64,000 nt of DNA from Spinacia oleracea (lineage: Eukaryota; Streptophyta; Magnoliopsida; Caryophyllales; Amaranthaceae): contig NC_079487.1 in NCBI RefSeq assembly GCF_020520425.1, forward strand, positions 134,004,385 to 134,068,384, read 5' to 3'. Below the pieces are notes generated by a model, which made no database searches, was not told the DNA's origin, and saw only the letters and a program-made list of their open reading frames with translations. Within the stretch, counting starts at the first letter, position 1. Each line of letters opens with the position of its first letter. Below are positions 24,351 to 34,343 of this stretch, in pieces. The translations under genes were made by a program, and so were the position numbers.

Positions 24351-24766
24351 ATGTTAAGAATGGGGCCAATTAATTAAACATCATAAAACCAATATGAACT
24401 GTTATGGGTCGGTCCATGGACTCTTCTTCTTAATTGTCACTTCACTGTCTTACAAATATCTACATATAATCATTTTGTTGTTGTAGGCCTCGCTCAAATT
24501 TAAAATAGCTTAAATTTCAAAGTTGTAATGAACAAAATATTTCAAAGTCTAACAAATTAAAGAGAAAAAATAGATGTTACCTATCTGAATTCTGTTGAAA
24601 TCGAACCTTTTATGAATTTCGAGCATTACCCTGAACATCTTCTTTACCTTGAATATACAAATAGGTTGATTGATTTACACAGTGTTTGAGCCACTCGTGC
24701 TGCCATATATATAGTAATCCCTGTTGTGATCTGAATAAGGTAACACCCTTTAACATTAGCAATAGC

Positions 24767-25047
24767 TAGACCTGATCAATATGAGTCATGCCCGGTCCGA
24801 TCTTTTGCGGGTTTGGGCAGAATTTTCGGCCCGTTTTTGAGCCCGGCCCAAACGTTATTTTATTAACTTGGGAAACATAAAACTACAATTTTTAGTTATA
24901 AAATTGGCCCCGTCCGAAAGCCCGATATTATAGGCCTGAAATAACGGGGTTGGGCATAAATTTTTATCCCGACACGACATAACAGGCTGATTTTTATATT
25001 ACTTAATCCGGCCCGAACCCGGCACGACTCGACATTGATCAGGTCTA
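24767..25047. mobile_element. hAT-type MITE
   Basis: The 281-bp element has inverted ends TAGACCTGATCAAT and ATTGATCAGGTCTA and an 8-bp target duplication with one mismatch (GCAATAGC at 24759-24766, GCCATAGC at 25048-25055). The interior contains CCCGGCC, GGCCCG and CGGCACG words typical of hAT subterminal repeats. Confidence 0.82.
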
Positions 25048-25679
25048 GCCATAGCTTGTGAATTAAAAACATGTGTATATTTCTTTATGGCTATTTGAGA
25101 AAATGTCTCATTAGCCACCAGCCCCGGGCCTAGGCTAGGTGAGGAATGCAACGGCCTTGGCAAAAAAAGGGGCCCAAAATTATTCTTCCTGCAATTTTTG
25201 AACAATTAATTGAATACAAGATGTCACAAACTCATAACTTAGCCCATCGGAAAACTGTAATTAAATTGGCGTTTTGTCATTGCAACAAGATTCATAACCA
25301 TGTCCAATCCTAGACCAACCTCATTTTTATTTTGAAGTAAATAAATCCATACTCCTTTAAAAGATTAAATCGTCTACAATAGTTTTAAAAAAAAATCGAG
25401 CATCACAAGTTGAATGTGTCTTGTAAGGACTTGACAAATCCTAAATGTATTAAATTAAACATTAAACTAGCTTTATTCTCACTAATAGAAAAACTATTAA
25501 TAGTATGCTTAGCATGAGGGAAGATATTGTATACATTGTTAATTTGTTATTCCGCCTGACAACATAATTCAAGGGAAGAAGAAGCTTCACAGATCGCGTT
25601 GTAAGTAAAATTAAATACAAAAGTAAGATGAACGTTGTTATATACAGTCGGTGTTGACCCCCCAAGAATGGCTCTTCTC

Positions 25680-25916
25680 CTTTACATGCTCAATTATGAA
25701 GACATTAAGCATTATAGCTTGTCGTTTGATTTTATTGATTTTTCACAAGTTAAAAGGGCATGCAACACAATAGCTCATTTAGTAGCAAGGTGGGATACTA
25801 ATGGTAACTCGATCTGAATATGTTTGTATTGGTATATTTCCTCAAAGTATAACAACTTTGGCGGAAATTGATTTTAGTTAATAAATGCCCGAGCTATTTT
25901 CCCCTTAAAAAAAAAA
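25680..25916 (+). mobile_element. 3' tail of a LINE with an RNase H remnant
   Basis: A frame ending at 25817 reads DFSQVKRACNTIAHLVARWD, the final part of the RNase H-like domain (RVT_3 type) found in plant L1-like LINEs, where an H-V-R-R/N-x-x-A-H core is typical. It is followed by a short untranslated part and an A-run at about 25907-25916. This is a 5'-truncated insertion, the normal fate of LINEs. The host repeat at 25118-25180 precedes it but is unrelated. Confidence 0.7.
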
Positions 25917-26013
25917 TTATACAGTAAGTTGTGATTTTACCTGATAAATAATTGAATCTAAATCTTAATATACTTAAAATATTATAGCGGAGTACGTACG
26001 TAGGACATTTAGA

Positions 26014-26027
26014 GGGGGGGGGGGGGG
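26014..26027. repeat. 14-base G tract and CACAAA repeat near the knottin 3' end
   Basis: An uninterrupted G run sits just beyond the putative polyadenylation signal of the knottin gene (TTTATT at 26031-26036 on the plus strand). A (CACAAA)n run lies at about 26128-26158 inside its likely 3' UTR. Confidence 0.6.
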
Positions 26028-26230
26028 TGTTTTATTAATCAACAACAAAAGAAAGTACGTACAACATACAATCATAATAGATCGATCCTTAGCAATCAAA
26101 CGAGCATCGACCCTCTCAACATAAACATAAACACAAACACAAACACAAACACAAACGCAAAGACAACCTAGCTAACTAGCTTAGGCGCGCGCACGGTGAT
26201 CGCTGAAACGGAACGGCGATACGAGCGAGC

Positions 26231-27973
26231 TTACGAACAAATGCCAACGGGAAAAGGCGGGATGCAAATAGTGCCGCCACAACAATCACCAACGAAAACA
26301 CCACATTGTCCTCCTCTCTTTACGCACTTAAGTGTCTCTTTTGCAAACCCAAATTCCTTGATAATGGCCTTTTCTTGATTAATGTTGTTATAATAAGCAT
26401 TAATAATTTGCTCCTTTACAACTTCTTGTATTATGGCTTGAGTAACATCATCATCTGTCTCACTATTGCCCAACGTAGGAGCTGCATGTACGTACGTATG
26501 CATGCATAATTAGTTTTATCCAACAATTTTATCAATAATATACGAGTTAATATAATGCAATATTCCAATAATGGAAAATGATAAAGGCCGGTCGCAATAA
26601 CATGCGACCTTTAAGCCGTGTCACAATGATGACATGGCATACATATGTGTCATGATTTAAATTGGAATCTAAAATATTTAACTTATACTTCCTCCGTTCC
26701 TAAATAGTTGCACCGTTTTGACTTTGGATACTATTCACTTGTCTTGCTTTGACCTCACTTTTCTACTAATAAATAAAATTAAAAATTATTAAACAAAGTA
26801 TTATTAGGTTTGTCTTAATATATATTTTAAATATATCAACTTTTTATAATTTTTACTAATACATACTTATAAGTATTGATGGTCAAAGTTATGCGTTGGC
26901 AAACGTGAAAGTCAAAACGGTGCAACTATTTAGGAACGGAGGAAGTATATCCTATTATACATGTTTAAAATAAAGTTAGGAAAGTCTTAATATTCTAATT
27001 TGTTTCTTTTTTTATATCGATTACCTTATTTACATATTTTCATAGTAAACATTTTGCATTGATAGTAAAAATATTATGATGACTCATAGCCTACGTGGCG
27101 CCTATATGTACCAATTAAACTCCGACACGTAAGATTGCGACAACTAAATGTTGTCGCAACTTGCGACCTTTATCATCACCCTCCAATAATTTGCAACAAT
27201 TTTATCAATAATAGGCATGCAATATTCCAATATTAATTAATTCCAAATTATCAATTATCATTTTTGTTAAAATGATTTTAAAATATCAAGTGTTTTTCTA
27301 GTCTTCTAGAGGAATTGAATTTACTACAAATCAGCAGTATACATAATACTTACTATACCCCTATGCAAAACACTTTATATTATAATAACACGTACTAGCT
27401 CTGTTTCAAAACGATCTTTACAGTTACTATTTGCACGGATCCCAATGTAATATTAACTACTAATATATCCAATTTCGTATGTGAAAAAATTATAAAAATT
27501 TGATATTATGAAAATAAATCCCGAGACTAATCTAACAAGATCTTACATGTAACGTTTTGATGTATATAATGGTGAGAAGTTACGGTCAAAGTTTTTATAC
27601 TTTTGACACATTTTCCAAAGCGTAAACAACTTAATTTCTGAAACGGAGGTAGTACTAAAGAATGCAAAATTGCGGAACATATCTTTTTTAACATATTAAT
27701 TAGTTTTTATTTTCACCTTATAAATGGATTGTTACTTTGGTTTTTGAATTGTGTATGACTTATACTACTTATTTCTTTTTGTGCAATACAATTACATAAT
27801 ATTTTTCAACCACCATTTTATAATTCTTGTATTCGCTCCGTACTAGGAGTGATAAGAGTGATAAGATATTGAACGGCCTAAATAATCTAAGAAAGACGAT
27901 TACTTGAAATAGTCAGCAACAGAAATGCTAAGAGAGCCAACTTAGAACAAGATGAATGCTTCTCCATGCTCAT
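26231..27973 (-). CDS. Secreted cystine-knot (knottin-type) peptide precursor
   Basis: Two exons join exactly. Exon 1 (27973 down to 27904) encodes a signal peptide (MSMEKHSSCSKLALLAFLLL and onward); exon 2 (26481 down to 26231) encodes the rest. The donor GTAATC and acceptor TGCAG split one Thr codon, giving 106 aa. After the signal (about 1-28) comes an acidic pro-region (29-72), then a C-terminal core with cysteines at 76, 83, 90, 91, 96 and 105, spacing C-x6-C-x6-CC-x4-C-x8-C. That is an inhibitor cystine knot. Related Caryophyllales peptides (Mj-AMP of Mirabilis, PAFP-S of Phytolacca) have slightly different spacing and act against fungi, so an extracellular defence role is inferred, not proven. 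A TATA box lies about 95 bp upstream of the ATG and AATAAA about 195 bp past the stop. The intron holds a Mutator-like MITE with a Stowaway inside, and a second Stowaway. Confidence 0.82.
26573..27181. mobile_element. Mutator-like MITE in the knottin intron
   Basis: A perfect 9-bp duplication TCCAATAAT flanks the element (26564-26572, 27182-27190). The ends (GGAAAATGATAAAGG and CCTTTATCATCACCC) and the interior match 8057-8368. A Stowaway MITE (26688-26945) splits it. The 9-bp duplication identifies the family as Mutator-like. Confidence 0.85.
26688..26945. mobile_element. Stowaway MITE nested in a Mutator-like MITE
   Basis: The ends CTTCCTCCGTTCCTAAATAG and the exact reverse complement near 26926-26945 are bounded by TA (26686-26687, 26946-26947). 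The long perfect terminal repeats suggest a young insertion. Confidence 0.87.
27395..27652. mobile_element. Stowaway-like MITE in the knottin intron
   Basis: Ends CTAGCTCTGTTTC and GAAACGGAGGTAG with TA on both sides (27393-27394, 27653-27654). The interior is a close match to 5111-5365. Confidence 0.75.
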
Positions 27974-28062
27974 TTTTTTTTTTGCACTGTACTTAATTAT
28001 TCAGAAAATTTTAAGTTTTTTCTAGTAAAATATGGATGAAAACCTTGACTGTGAATGTCTTC

Positions 28063-28070
28063 TATTTATA
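28063..28070 (-). promoter_or_regulatory. Probable TATA box of the knottin gene
   Basis: On the minus strand TATAAATA lies about 90-97 bp upstream of the ATG at 27973. It supports the assignment of the signal-peptide exon as the true first exon. Confidence 0.6.
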
Positions 28071-28222
28071 TTGTTCATCATTAATTGAACATTAAATTAA
28101 ATTAAACTTCCCACCTAACTACTATTTAGTATCAATTAATTATTATTTTTATTGGTAGATAATAAAAATTGATTTTTGATATTTTGAAAAGTAGCCACTG
28201 ACACTAATATAATATGGAGTAA

Positions 28223-28227
<5 letters not shown>

Positions 28228-28277
<50 letters not shown>
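28228..28277. repeat. (TA)n microsatellite
   Basis: An uninterrupted TA repeat of about 24 units, upstream of the knottin promoter. Confidence 0.9.
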
Positions 28278-28282
<5 letters not shown>

Positions 28283-28464
28283 AAGTCAAATTGGAACAAC
28301 AATCACACATCCGCGAAGAGTTTAAACCAAGATTTTGAGATGGGCGCTAAGGTATGATGTCGCTTATGCGAATCTTTCGGACCCAAGTGCGTTAGCGCAA
28401 CTCTCCAAAAGCTTCGCTCTAATCCTCTGAGTTACATGCCCCACCCCGCCTCTAGCTCGCGTGG

Positions 28465-28877
28465 TTCACCAAATCATCGGTTCCACCGACACAATCACAC
28501 ATCTAATTTACTTAGAGCATATTACATACACTCGGGTACAGTGGCGCCAAGGAAGGGGGGGGGGGTTGGGGTGGGCCATGTCCCCCCCCCCTATGGTTCT
28601 GTTTAGCTGGGTTTGTATTGAGGATAGATAGATTAGTGTTTTCTAGTTCACCAAATCACCGGTTCCACCGACACAATCACACATCTAATTTACTAAGAGC
28701 ATATTACATGCACCCGGGTACAGTGGCGGAACCAGGGGTTGGGGTGGGCCATGTCCCGCCCCCCCCCCCCCCCCCCCTATGGTTCTGTTTAGTTATTAAA
28801 TGTTGCAAGAAACTTTACAAAAGTATGGTAGCTGGGTTGGTATTGAGGATAGATAGATTAGTGTTTTCTATCTGTTG
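28465..28877 (+). repeat. Diverged tandem duplication with G and C runs
   Basis: The unit starting TTCACCAAATCATCGGTTCC at 28465 is repeated from 28647 (TTCACCAAATCACCGG). Both units contain CGGGTACAGTGGCG, GGTTGGGGTGGGCCATGTCC, a C run and GAGGATAGATAGATTAGTG. The second unit carries about 45 extra bases before GGTAGCTGGG. Plus-strand frames across it are by-products. Confidence 0.75.
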
Positions 28878-29391
28878 TGCTGCGTTCGAACCCTCCACCT
28901 CACAGTTAACATCTTTCTCTTTTTTAAATTGGTCTTTCTTTTTGTGTCTGCTATTTATGTCGTTCATTTCTTGCTTTTTACGGAATACTACGTAACAAAC
29001 TTCTTCTATTAATGTGTTTGTTTTTTCCTTTTACATAAAGATACGTTTGATTCCTAATTTTTCATATTATTATCATAAAATGTTCCAAGGTATTGAATGA
29101 TTTATTATCTTCTCGAATTATTTATAAAAGAGTACATAGTATATTTCAATTATGTTTATATTTAAAAAGGAATAGGTGTCTTGGTAGACTATCCGGTCAA
29201 ATATTTTAGCCAGACCAGTTAGTTTTTACATTGCTCAACTTCATTTTATTATTAACTTAACTAGATCTAAATTCACACGATTCGTAATGTCTTTTAAGTT
29301 AAAAAACATGTACTGTATAATATGGAATAAGTCGATTATGAGTGATTTAAATTGGCCCCCCAACTAACAAATCCTGGTTACGCCACTGCAC
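28722..29391. mobile_element. TIR element, possibly hAT
   Basis: CAGTGGCGGAACCAGGGG near 28722 and CCTGGTTACGCCACTG ending at 29391 are imperfect inverted repeats about 670 bp apart. CAGTGGCG ends occur in plant hAT elements. No convincing 8-bp target duplication is seen, and the left part overlaps the tandem duplication. Confidence 0.45.
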
Positions 29392-29812
29392 GGTGAACCT
29401 TCTCACATTTTCGACTTACATATAAAGAGAAAATACCGTAAGGACCACCAATGATCATAAAAATACGCATGGGTGTACGGTACATTCGGATACACCTAAT
29501 AATTTTCACAATTTACTGATTCACGTGAATCACATTGCCTGTTTGTACTGTTTTACGTGATTAATTTGATAACAACTTGGCAAAATAAATAGATTTCAAA
29601 AAAGGGTCCTATATGTCTATAACTACACAACCCTAACTACTCCGTACTTATTAACGTAGGCCCTTCTTAAATACGGAGTAAATATGAAGACACATTGAAA
29701 AGAAAAAAACACAAAGAGGGAAATTGTAAAAAAATGGGGGAAATATAATGCTTACCTCTTTAGTCGGATAAACAACAGCAACAAAAGAGAGGCAATAGTA
29801 GAAAAACATAAG
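29392..29812. other. Intergenic DNA before the tRNA gene
   Basis: No gene is supported. Two TACGGAGTA-type words lie at 29638 and 29672. Confidence 0.5.
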
Positions 29813-29894
29813 CGTCAACAGCAGGGTTCGAACCTGCGCGGGCAAAGCCCAACAGATTTCAAGTCTGTCTCCTTAACCACTCGGACATATTGAC
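29813..29894 (-). tRNA. tRNA-Ser (UGA)
   Basis: The minus strand reads GTCAATATGTCCGAGTGG at the 5' end, has the long variable arm expected of tRNA-Ser (GGGCTTTGCCC), and the T arm CAGGTTCGAACCCTG. The anticodon loop ACTTGAAAT carries TGA, decoding UCA. The acceptor stem GTCAATA/TGTTGAC pairs in all seven positions with one G-U. The 82-nt gene has no intron and no encoded CCA, as expected for a nuclear gene. The stem pairing suggests it is functional. Confidence 0.95.
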
Positions 29895-30858
29895 ATTTGT
29901 GTTGTTAAATCGCAATCGTTTTTATTTGTCCACAAAACTGAATGTCACATGCTGCTTTCCGTATTGTATAACAAGCAGAAGGAATCTGGTATTGCATCAA
30001 CCAGATGATTCAGATCTGGACTTGCCAAAGATGGGTAAATCCGTACAGACATGACACGGACACGTGTTTTCGTATTAGTTCACATCAGTTAAGGAACTAA
30101 AAAATAAAATACAATTACAAATTCAGAAAACATTGTATAAGTTCAGATAAATTCAGGTAAAAAACCATGCTACAAGCCTACGAAGTACGTAGCATTGTTT
30201 ACTATACTGACCGGAATATTTCCTTCTCGTGTTATGCTTCATTAGGTTTGCTCATATTTGCAAACTCAACAACAACAACAACAACAACAACAACAAAAAC
30301 AAAAACAAAAACAAAAACAACAACAATGCAACTAGTTTATTCTCCAAGAGAACACAAGAGACACGCTCGTTAATTTTATTGTATGTTTATGCATTCATAT
30401 AAAATCAGATGACAAATTACAGTCATTGCCATGACTTCAACACATCTACATTCTGAAATTGGTAACGCAAAAGCTCATAAAAAGCTACCAAAAATCCAAC
30501 TAACAATCTTTTGGACTATACTACAAGAAGACAAAACCCTCTCGGGATACAATAATATTGAAGTGCCAAAATCAATGCAATCACTCGAGTTAACTGCTAG
30601 CAAAAATGACAGTCTCCAAGCAAATTAGTGGGAGCTTCACAGCTTTTTCGCCATTTCAAACAGTCGGCAAAAAATGCCATGTATGTAAGATTCGGACCTG
30701 TGTTTACATATATAAGTTGGCATAAACGAACCAATTACTCATCCAGAAAACCAAAACTTTGTCTTCTTTCCCTTTTTCCGAATTCAACCAAGGCATTGCT
30801 ATCTAGATTAAATTCACAAAATTGCTCCTTGAAGTTGATAAGCAATCTCAACGAACGA
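29895..30858. other. 3' flank of the 104-aa gene, with CAA repeats
   Basis: A (CAA)n/(CAAAAA)n tract lies at about 30268-30325. The plus-strand frames at 30431-30930 run antisense to the likely 3' UTR of the 104-aa gene and have no domain. Confidence 0.5.
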
Positions 30859-31173
30859 TTACTTGGGTGGTTTATCCAATTTAGGGGGTACAGAAGAACT
30901 GCTACTAGTAGACTCCTCGGCTTGAGCTAGTTGACGCAAACGCTCTTGAAGAACTCGGACTCTGTCCTCAGTCTTTCGGAGCTTCCTCCATCTGTATGCG
31001 AACCAAAGCCCTAATCCACCATAAACAACCGTATATGATGCCCACACATAAGGGTAGGTTTCAGCATGCTGTCTCAGCTCGTGATACTTTGCTTCAACTT
31101 TTTCTACAAACCCAACATCCGGATTGTCACCATTGGTTTGTTCAGTGCCTTCTGCCTTTTGTTCAGTAGCCAT
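30859..31173 (-). CDS. 104-aa single-pass membrane protein, unknown function
   Basis: The frame encodes an acidic N-terminal part (1-38), one membrane span (about 42-60, YVWASYTVVYGGLGLWFAY), a basic flank (RWRKLRK, 61-67), a coiled-coil-like helix (68-87) and a Ser/Pro/Lys-rich tail. Basic residues just after the span suggest the C-terminal part faces the cytosol or matrix. I do not recognise a named family. Plants have small conserved proteins of this kind, so it is likely real. The acceptor TTGTCTTCAG ends at 31201 and joins to an exon ending at 32745. In that spliced message the stop codon TAG lies four codons before the ATG. It is divergent from the 63-aa gene at 34344. Confidence 0.82.
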   Translation of the reverse strand: MATEQKAEGTEQTNGDNPDVGFVEKVEAKYHELRQHAETYPYVWASYTVVYGGLGLWFAYRWRKLRKTEDRVRVLQERLRQLAQAEESTSSSSSVPPKLDKPPK

Positions 31174-31629
31174 TTTCAGTCTCTATACCCTTCTTAAAAG
31201 CTGAAGACAACAAAATGAAAATTCATGAAAATTCTTGGGGGTTGCAGACTGCGCTAAACATTCGACTTCAAAAAACAGCAAAACAGAAGTAAATAATCAC
31301 AACAATGGGGAAACTGGATTCACTTGAAAAGAATGAAAGAACTTCTGATAAGTTGATGACTGTTGTTTGATTCTGAATTGAGCTACTTTGTATAACAAAC
31401 ATCTAAAGTTACAGACATAACCCAAGTACCCAACAAAGGTACATCAGAGGATAAAGGAGCTGCATTCTCTTCCTTTTCCCTTCCTTATCGGCTGTGCAAT
31501 TTATCTTTCCTCTTCTAACGTAACTAATTATCCAAAATTAAATGACCCACGTGTATGGAATGAACTAAGATTAGTAAAAATATAAACAATGCTAAGACAA
31601 GAAATGTAGTAAAAACATAGAACTGGTCA

Positions 31630-31835
31630 GTGACAAATCTGACAATTGACAAATATCTGCACCTCTGTTACCCGCACTCTTCATTTTACCTCAAATATCC
31701 TCGACACCAGGACATGGTATGAACACTTCAACACTTCATTTTGGACCAAAATCATGCAATTTTTTCACAAAATAGCCGTGGAGGACACTTGGACACATGG
31801 GTATCCGAGTCCAGGTAACATAGATCTGCACCTAA
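31630..31835. repeat. Fragment of a CTATGTTACYTGGACTCGG repeat family
   Basis: The right end GTATCCGAGTCCAGGTAACATAG is the complement of the terminal repeat at 32100-32221. The left end is diverged (CACCTCTGTTACCCGCACTC). It lies in the intron of the 104-aa gene. Confidence 0.4.
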
Positions 31836-32099
31836 TTTAAACTTTATGAACCAGAATGCTAATTCTATAGTTTTAAATTGATAATGAAATCTTCAAAACC
31901 TAGTTCAAATGTGAGTTGAAGTTCGACCCTTCAAACGTTTGCTTCAGCTTTTGAGGATACTAGGATGCATACAGTATGCAGAACATAAGATTGATGATGG
32001 AAGAGAAAGAGACAAAAGCTAGAGCAAAAATGGAGTAGAGATTGAGGGAAGCAAGGAGTGGATCACACTATGAAAAGAAATGCAATTACAACCCACAAT

Positions 32100-32221
32100 C
32101 TATGTTACTTGGACTCGGCTACAAGTATCCGGTAAAGGTACTCGTGCAATTGGCCATCCGAGTGTAATACCAACTACGAACACGAGTATTTGAGGTCAAA
32201 TGTAGAGTCGGAGTAACATAG
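32100..32221. mobile_element. Small TIR element (CTATGTTACTTGGACTCGG family)
   Basis: CTATGTTACTTGGACTCGG and GAGTCGGAGTAACATAG are inverted repeats 122 bp apart. The flanks CCCACAAT and CCCTTAAT are similar in six of eight bases. The superfamily is uncertain. A second copy is at 36467-36648. It lies in the intron of the 104-aa gene. Confidence 0.65.
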
Positions 32222-32744
32222 CCCTTAATTTCAAGTTCCTAATCCATTTTCAATGATTAGCCGGATTTCAGTCTCTTAACCCAACATAAATCACTATTCT
32301 ATAACATTTCGCAATCGAATAAAATTCTCACTCACATTATCTCTAATTATAAATTTAGTTGCATTCAAACTATGAAAAAAATGACGAATCATCAACCAGA
32401 AACCAAATAAGTGAAATAATCAAATAACAAATGTAACAATGAGCAACTTCTCAAAAAATTAAGCAATATGACAAATTAAATTCGATCATTGTCATCATTC
32501 ACATAATCCTCGTTCTTCGAGCACAATCTAACTGCTCCAGATCACAAATTATGATCAAATTAATGCCTCGACTCTATACAAAAACACTGATTACCGACGA
32601 ACAATCAATGTCCAGATAAATCTGAAGGTAACGGATAAAATTGAAGAAACTCAAACAAATTGAAGTGAAAAATTGCAACATATCAGTAATTCTGAAACAA
32701 ATCTTTGAAATGAAAATATACAACCCGGCTACAGGAGTACTCAC

Positions 32745-32940
32745 CGGTTGTCCGGCTGCCGCGGCGGCGGGATTCCGGCGGATAAAATGTGGGGATCGCG
32801 GTTTCCACTCCGATTGTCCCTTGCTAAGTGTCCAGCGGCGAAGGCAGAGAGAACTTGGAGGAGAGAGAAAGGGGCGGAAGAAGGTGGAAGATCGGACTTC
32901 AAAGGTCGAAGGTGCCAAGGCCAGGGTGGTCGCGTGAGAA
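32745..32940 (-). other. Likely 5' exon of the 104-aa gene, with an upstream ORF
   Basis: The minus strand has a strong donor (AACCG|GTGAGTACT) at 32745 and a GC-rich exon before it. The matching acceptor is at 31201, giving a 1,544-bp intron. An ATG at 32918 opens 58 codons exactly up to the donor; after splicing they continue five codons to a stop just before the main ATG. The encoded start (MAPSTFEVRSSTFFRP) is rich in Ser, Arg and hydrophobic residues and lacks acids except one Glu early on, like an organelle presequence. The transcript start is not defined. Confidence 0.6.
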
Positions 32941-34343
32941 AGGGGTTAGGTTTTTAGGGGGGTTTTGGGGGGGCATTGTGAGTCTGTGACAACATATTTT
33001 AGTCGTATAATGTATAATTTTAGACATCTTTAAGGATTATAGATTTATGGTGGAAAAAGAAAAAAGAAATTTCGATTAAAAAAAATAAAAAAATCTGTAA
33101 TTTGGAAAATATTATCCCTAATATTTTACTCCGTAATTCTTAGCTTAACCCAAAATTCCTATTTTCCCACTTTTATTAGGGATAAAATTGTAAAAGTTTG
33201 GTATCAATGACCATTTATACGTGTGTTGTCTAATCTTTTATTTTACTTGATTTTAACGCATTTTCTTTTTCTATAAAAAGCACTATGGATTTGTTACCAC
33301 TTTATTATTCCTCTAGTATGGACAAAGTGTGTGGCATCCTTTACCTCTTGTGACTCTAAATTTCTCACCAAGCCCTCAAGTGTAATAAAATAGAAACCGT
33401 GATCATTTTATTGATCGGTATTTGTCGACAAATTGATGACGAGTAAGAGTAAAACTAAGTTATTAGAGCATAATTGCAAAGGTATCACTATTTTTTCACG
33501 TGCAAGTTACATAATTTCTAGTAATTTACTTGACTTTAGCACCATTTTTTCTTTCTATAATAAGCATTCTGGATTTGTTACTACTTTATTCCTCTAGGAT
33601 GGTATGTGAGAACCCCTTGTCTTTCGTGACTTTAAAATTCTCACTAAGGGTAATAGACTAGAAATTTGTTGATAAACCGATAACGAGTAAGAATAAAACT
33701 AAGTTATTTAAAGTTAATGTTATTCTAATTTGTTTTATATAAAAGTAAACTGTAATGTATTAAGAAAATGGTTTTGTATAAGAATTAGCATGTTTGAGAA
33801 AATTCAACTCTGGTTCAACCATCTAAGAATCTAAGATCTATAAGTAACTTAACATGAACAATATATTTCAAGCCCAATAACTATACTATAAGCCAATCTC
33901 AAAACAATATAGCATGTAGAGTTTGTAGCACGTTGACCATCATTTGATCTTTGTGACACGACACTAGAGTCAAGACATATTAAATTACAGTTTTATTTTA
34001 GACTGTTTGAAATATTACTATGTCTCTGCTAAATATTTATAAATATACTAATTTGAGATTTTTGATGTTTCAAAACCTATGTTTTTATCATTTTTTATTT
34101 TTATTAATATTCGATATATCAGAAGATCACACTTATTAGACGGTCCGATAGGAGAAATTGTGCAAAGAAAAATAATGAACAAAAAGGCCAGGCGTATGGG
34201 CTTTTGAAGGGGAAAGCCCTTAAAACATAAATCCGAATAATATACGGACCTCTCTAGTTTGTACCATTCCAAAATCGGTCTCCAATCGATCTCAATTCAT
34301 CTTCTCCAAATTATCTGAAGAGAGAAAAAGAAGAAAGAGAAAA
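32941..34343. other. Divergent intergenic region with a diverged duplication
   Basis: It separates the divergent 104-aa and 63-aa genes. Two related segments (about 33235-33465 and 33530-33705) share the order TTTCTATAAAAAGCA, GGATTTGTTACCACTTTATT, CCTCTAG, then GACGAGTAAGAGTAAAACTA. This is an old local duplication. No coding region is seen. Confidence 0.55.

Noticed and set aside
32574-32918. 114-aa minus-strand frame as an independent gene
   Set aside because: The frame crosses a strong splice donor at 32745; its second half is intron. Better explained as the 5' exon of the 104-aa gene.
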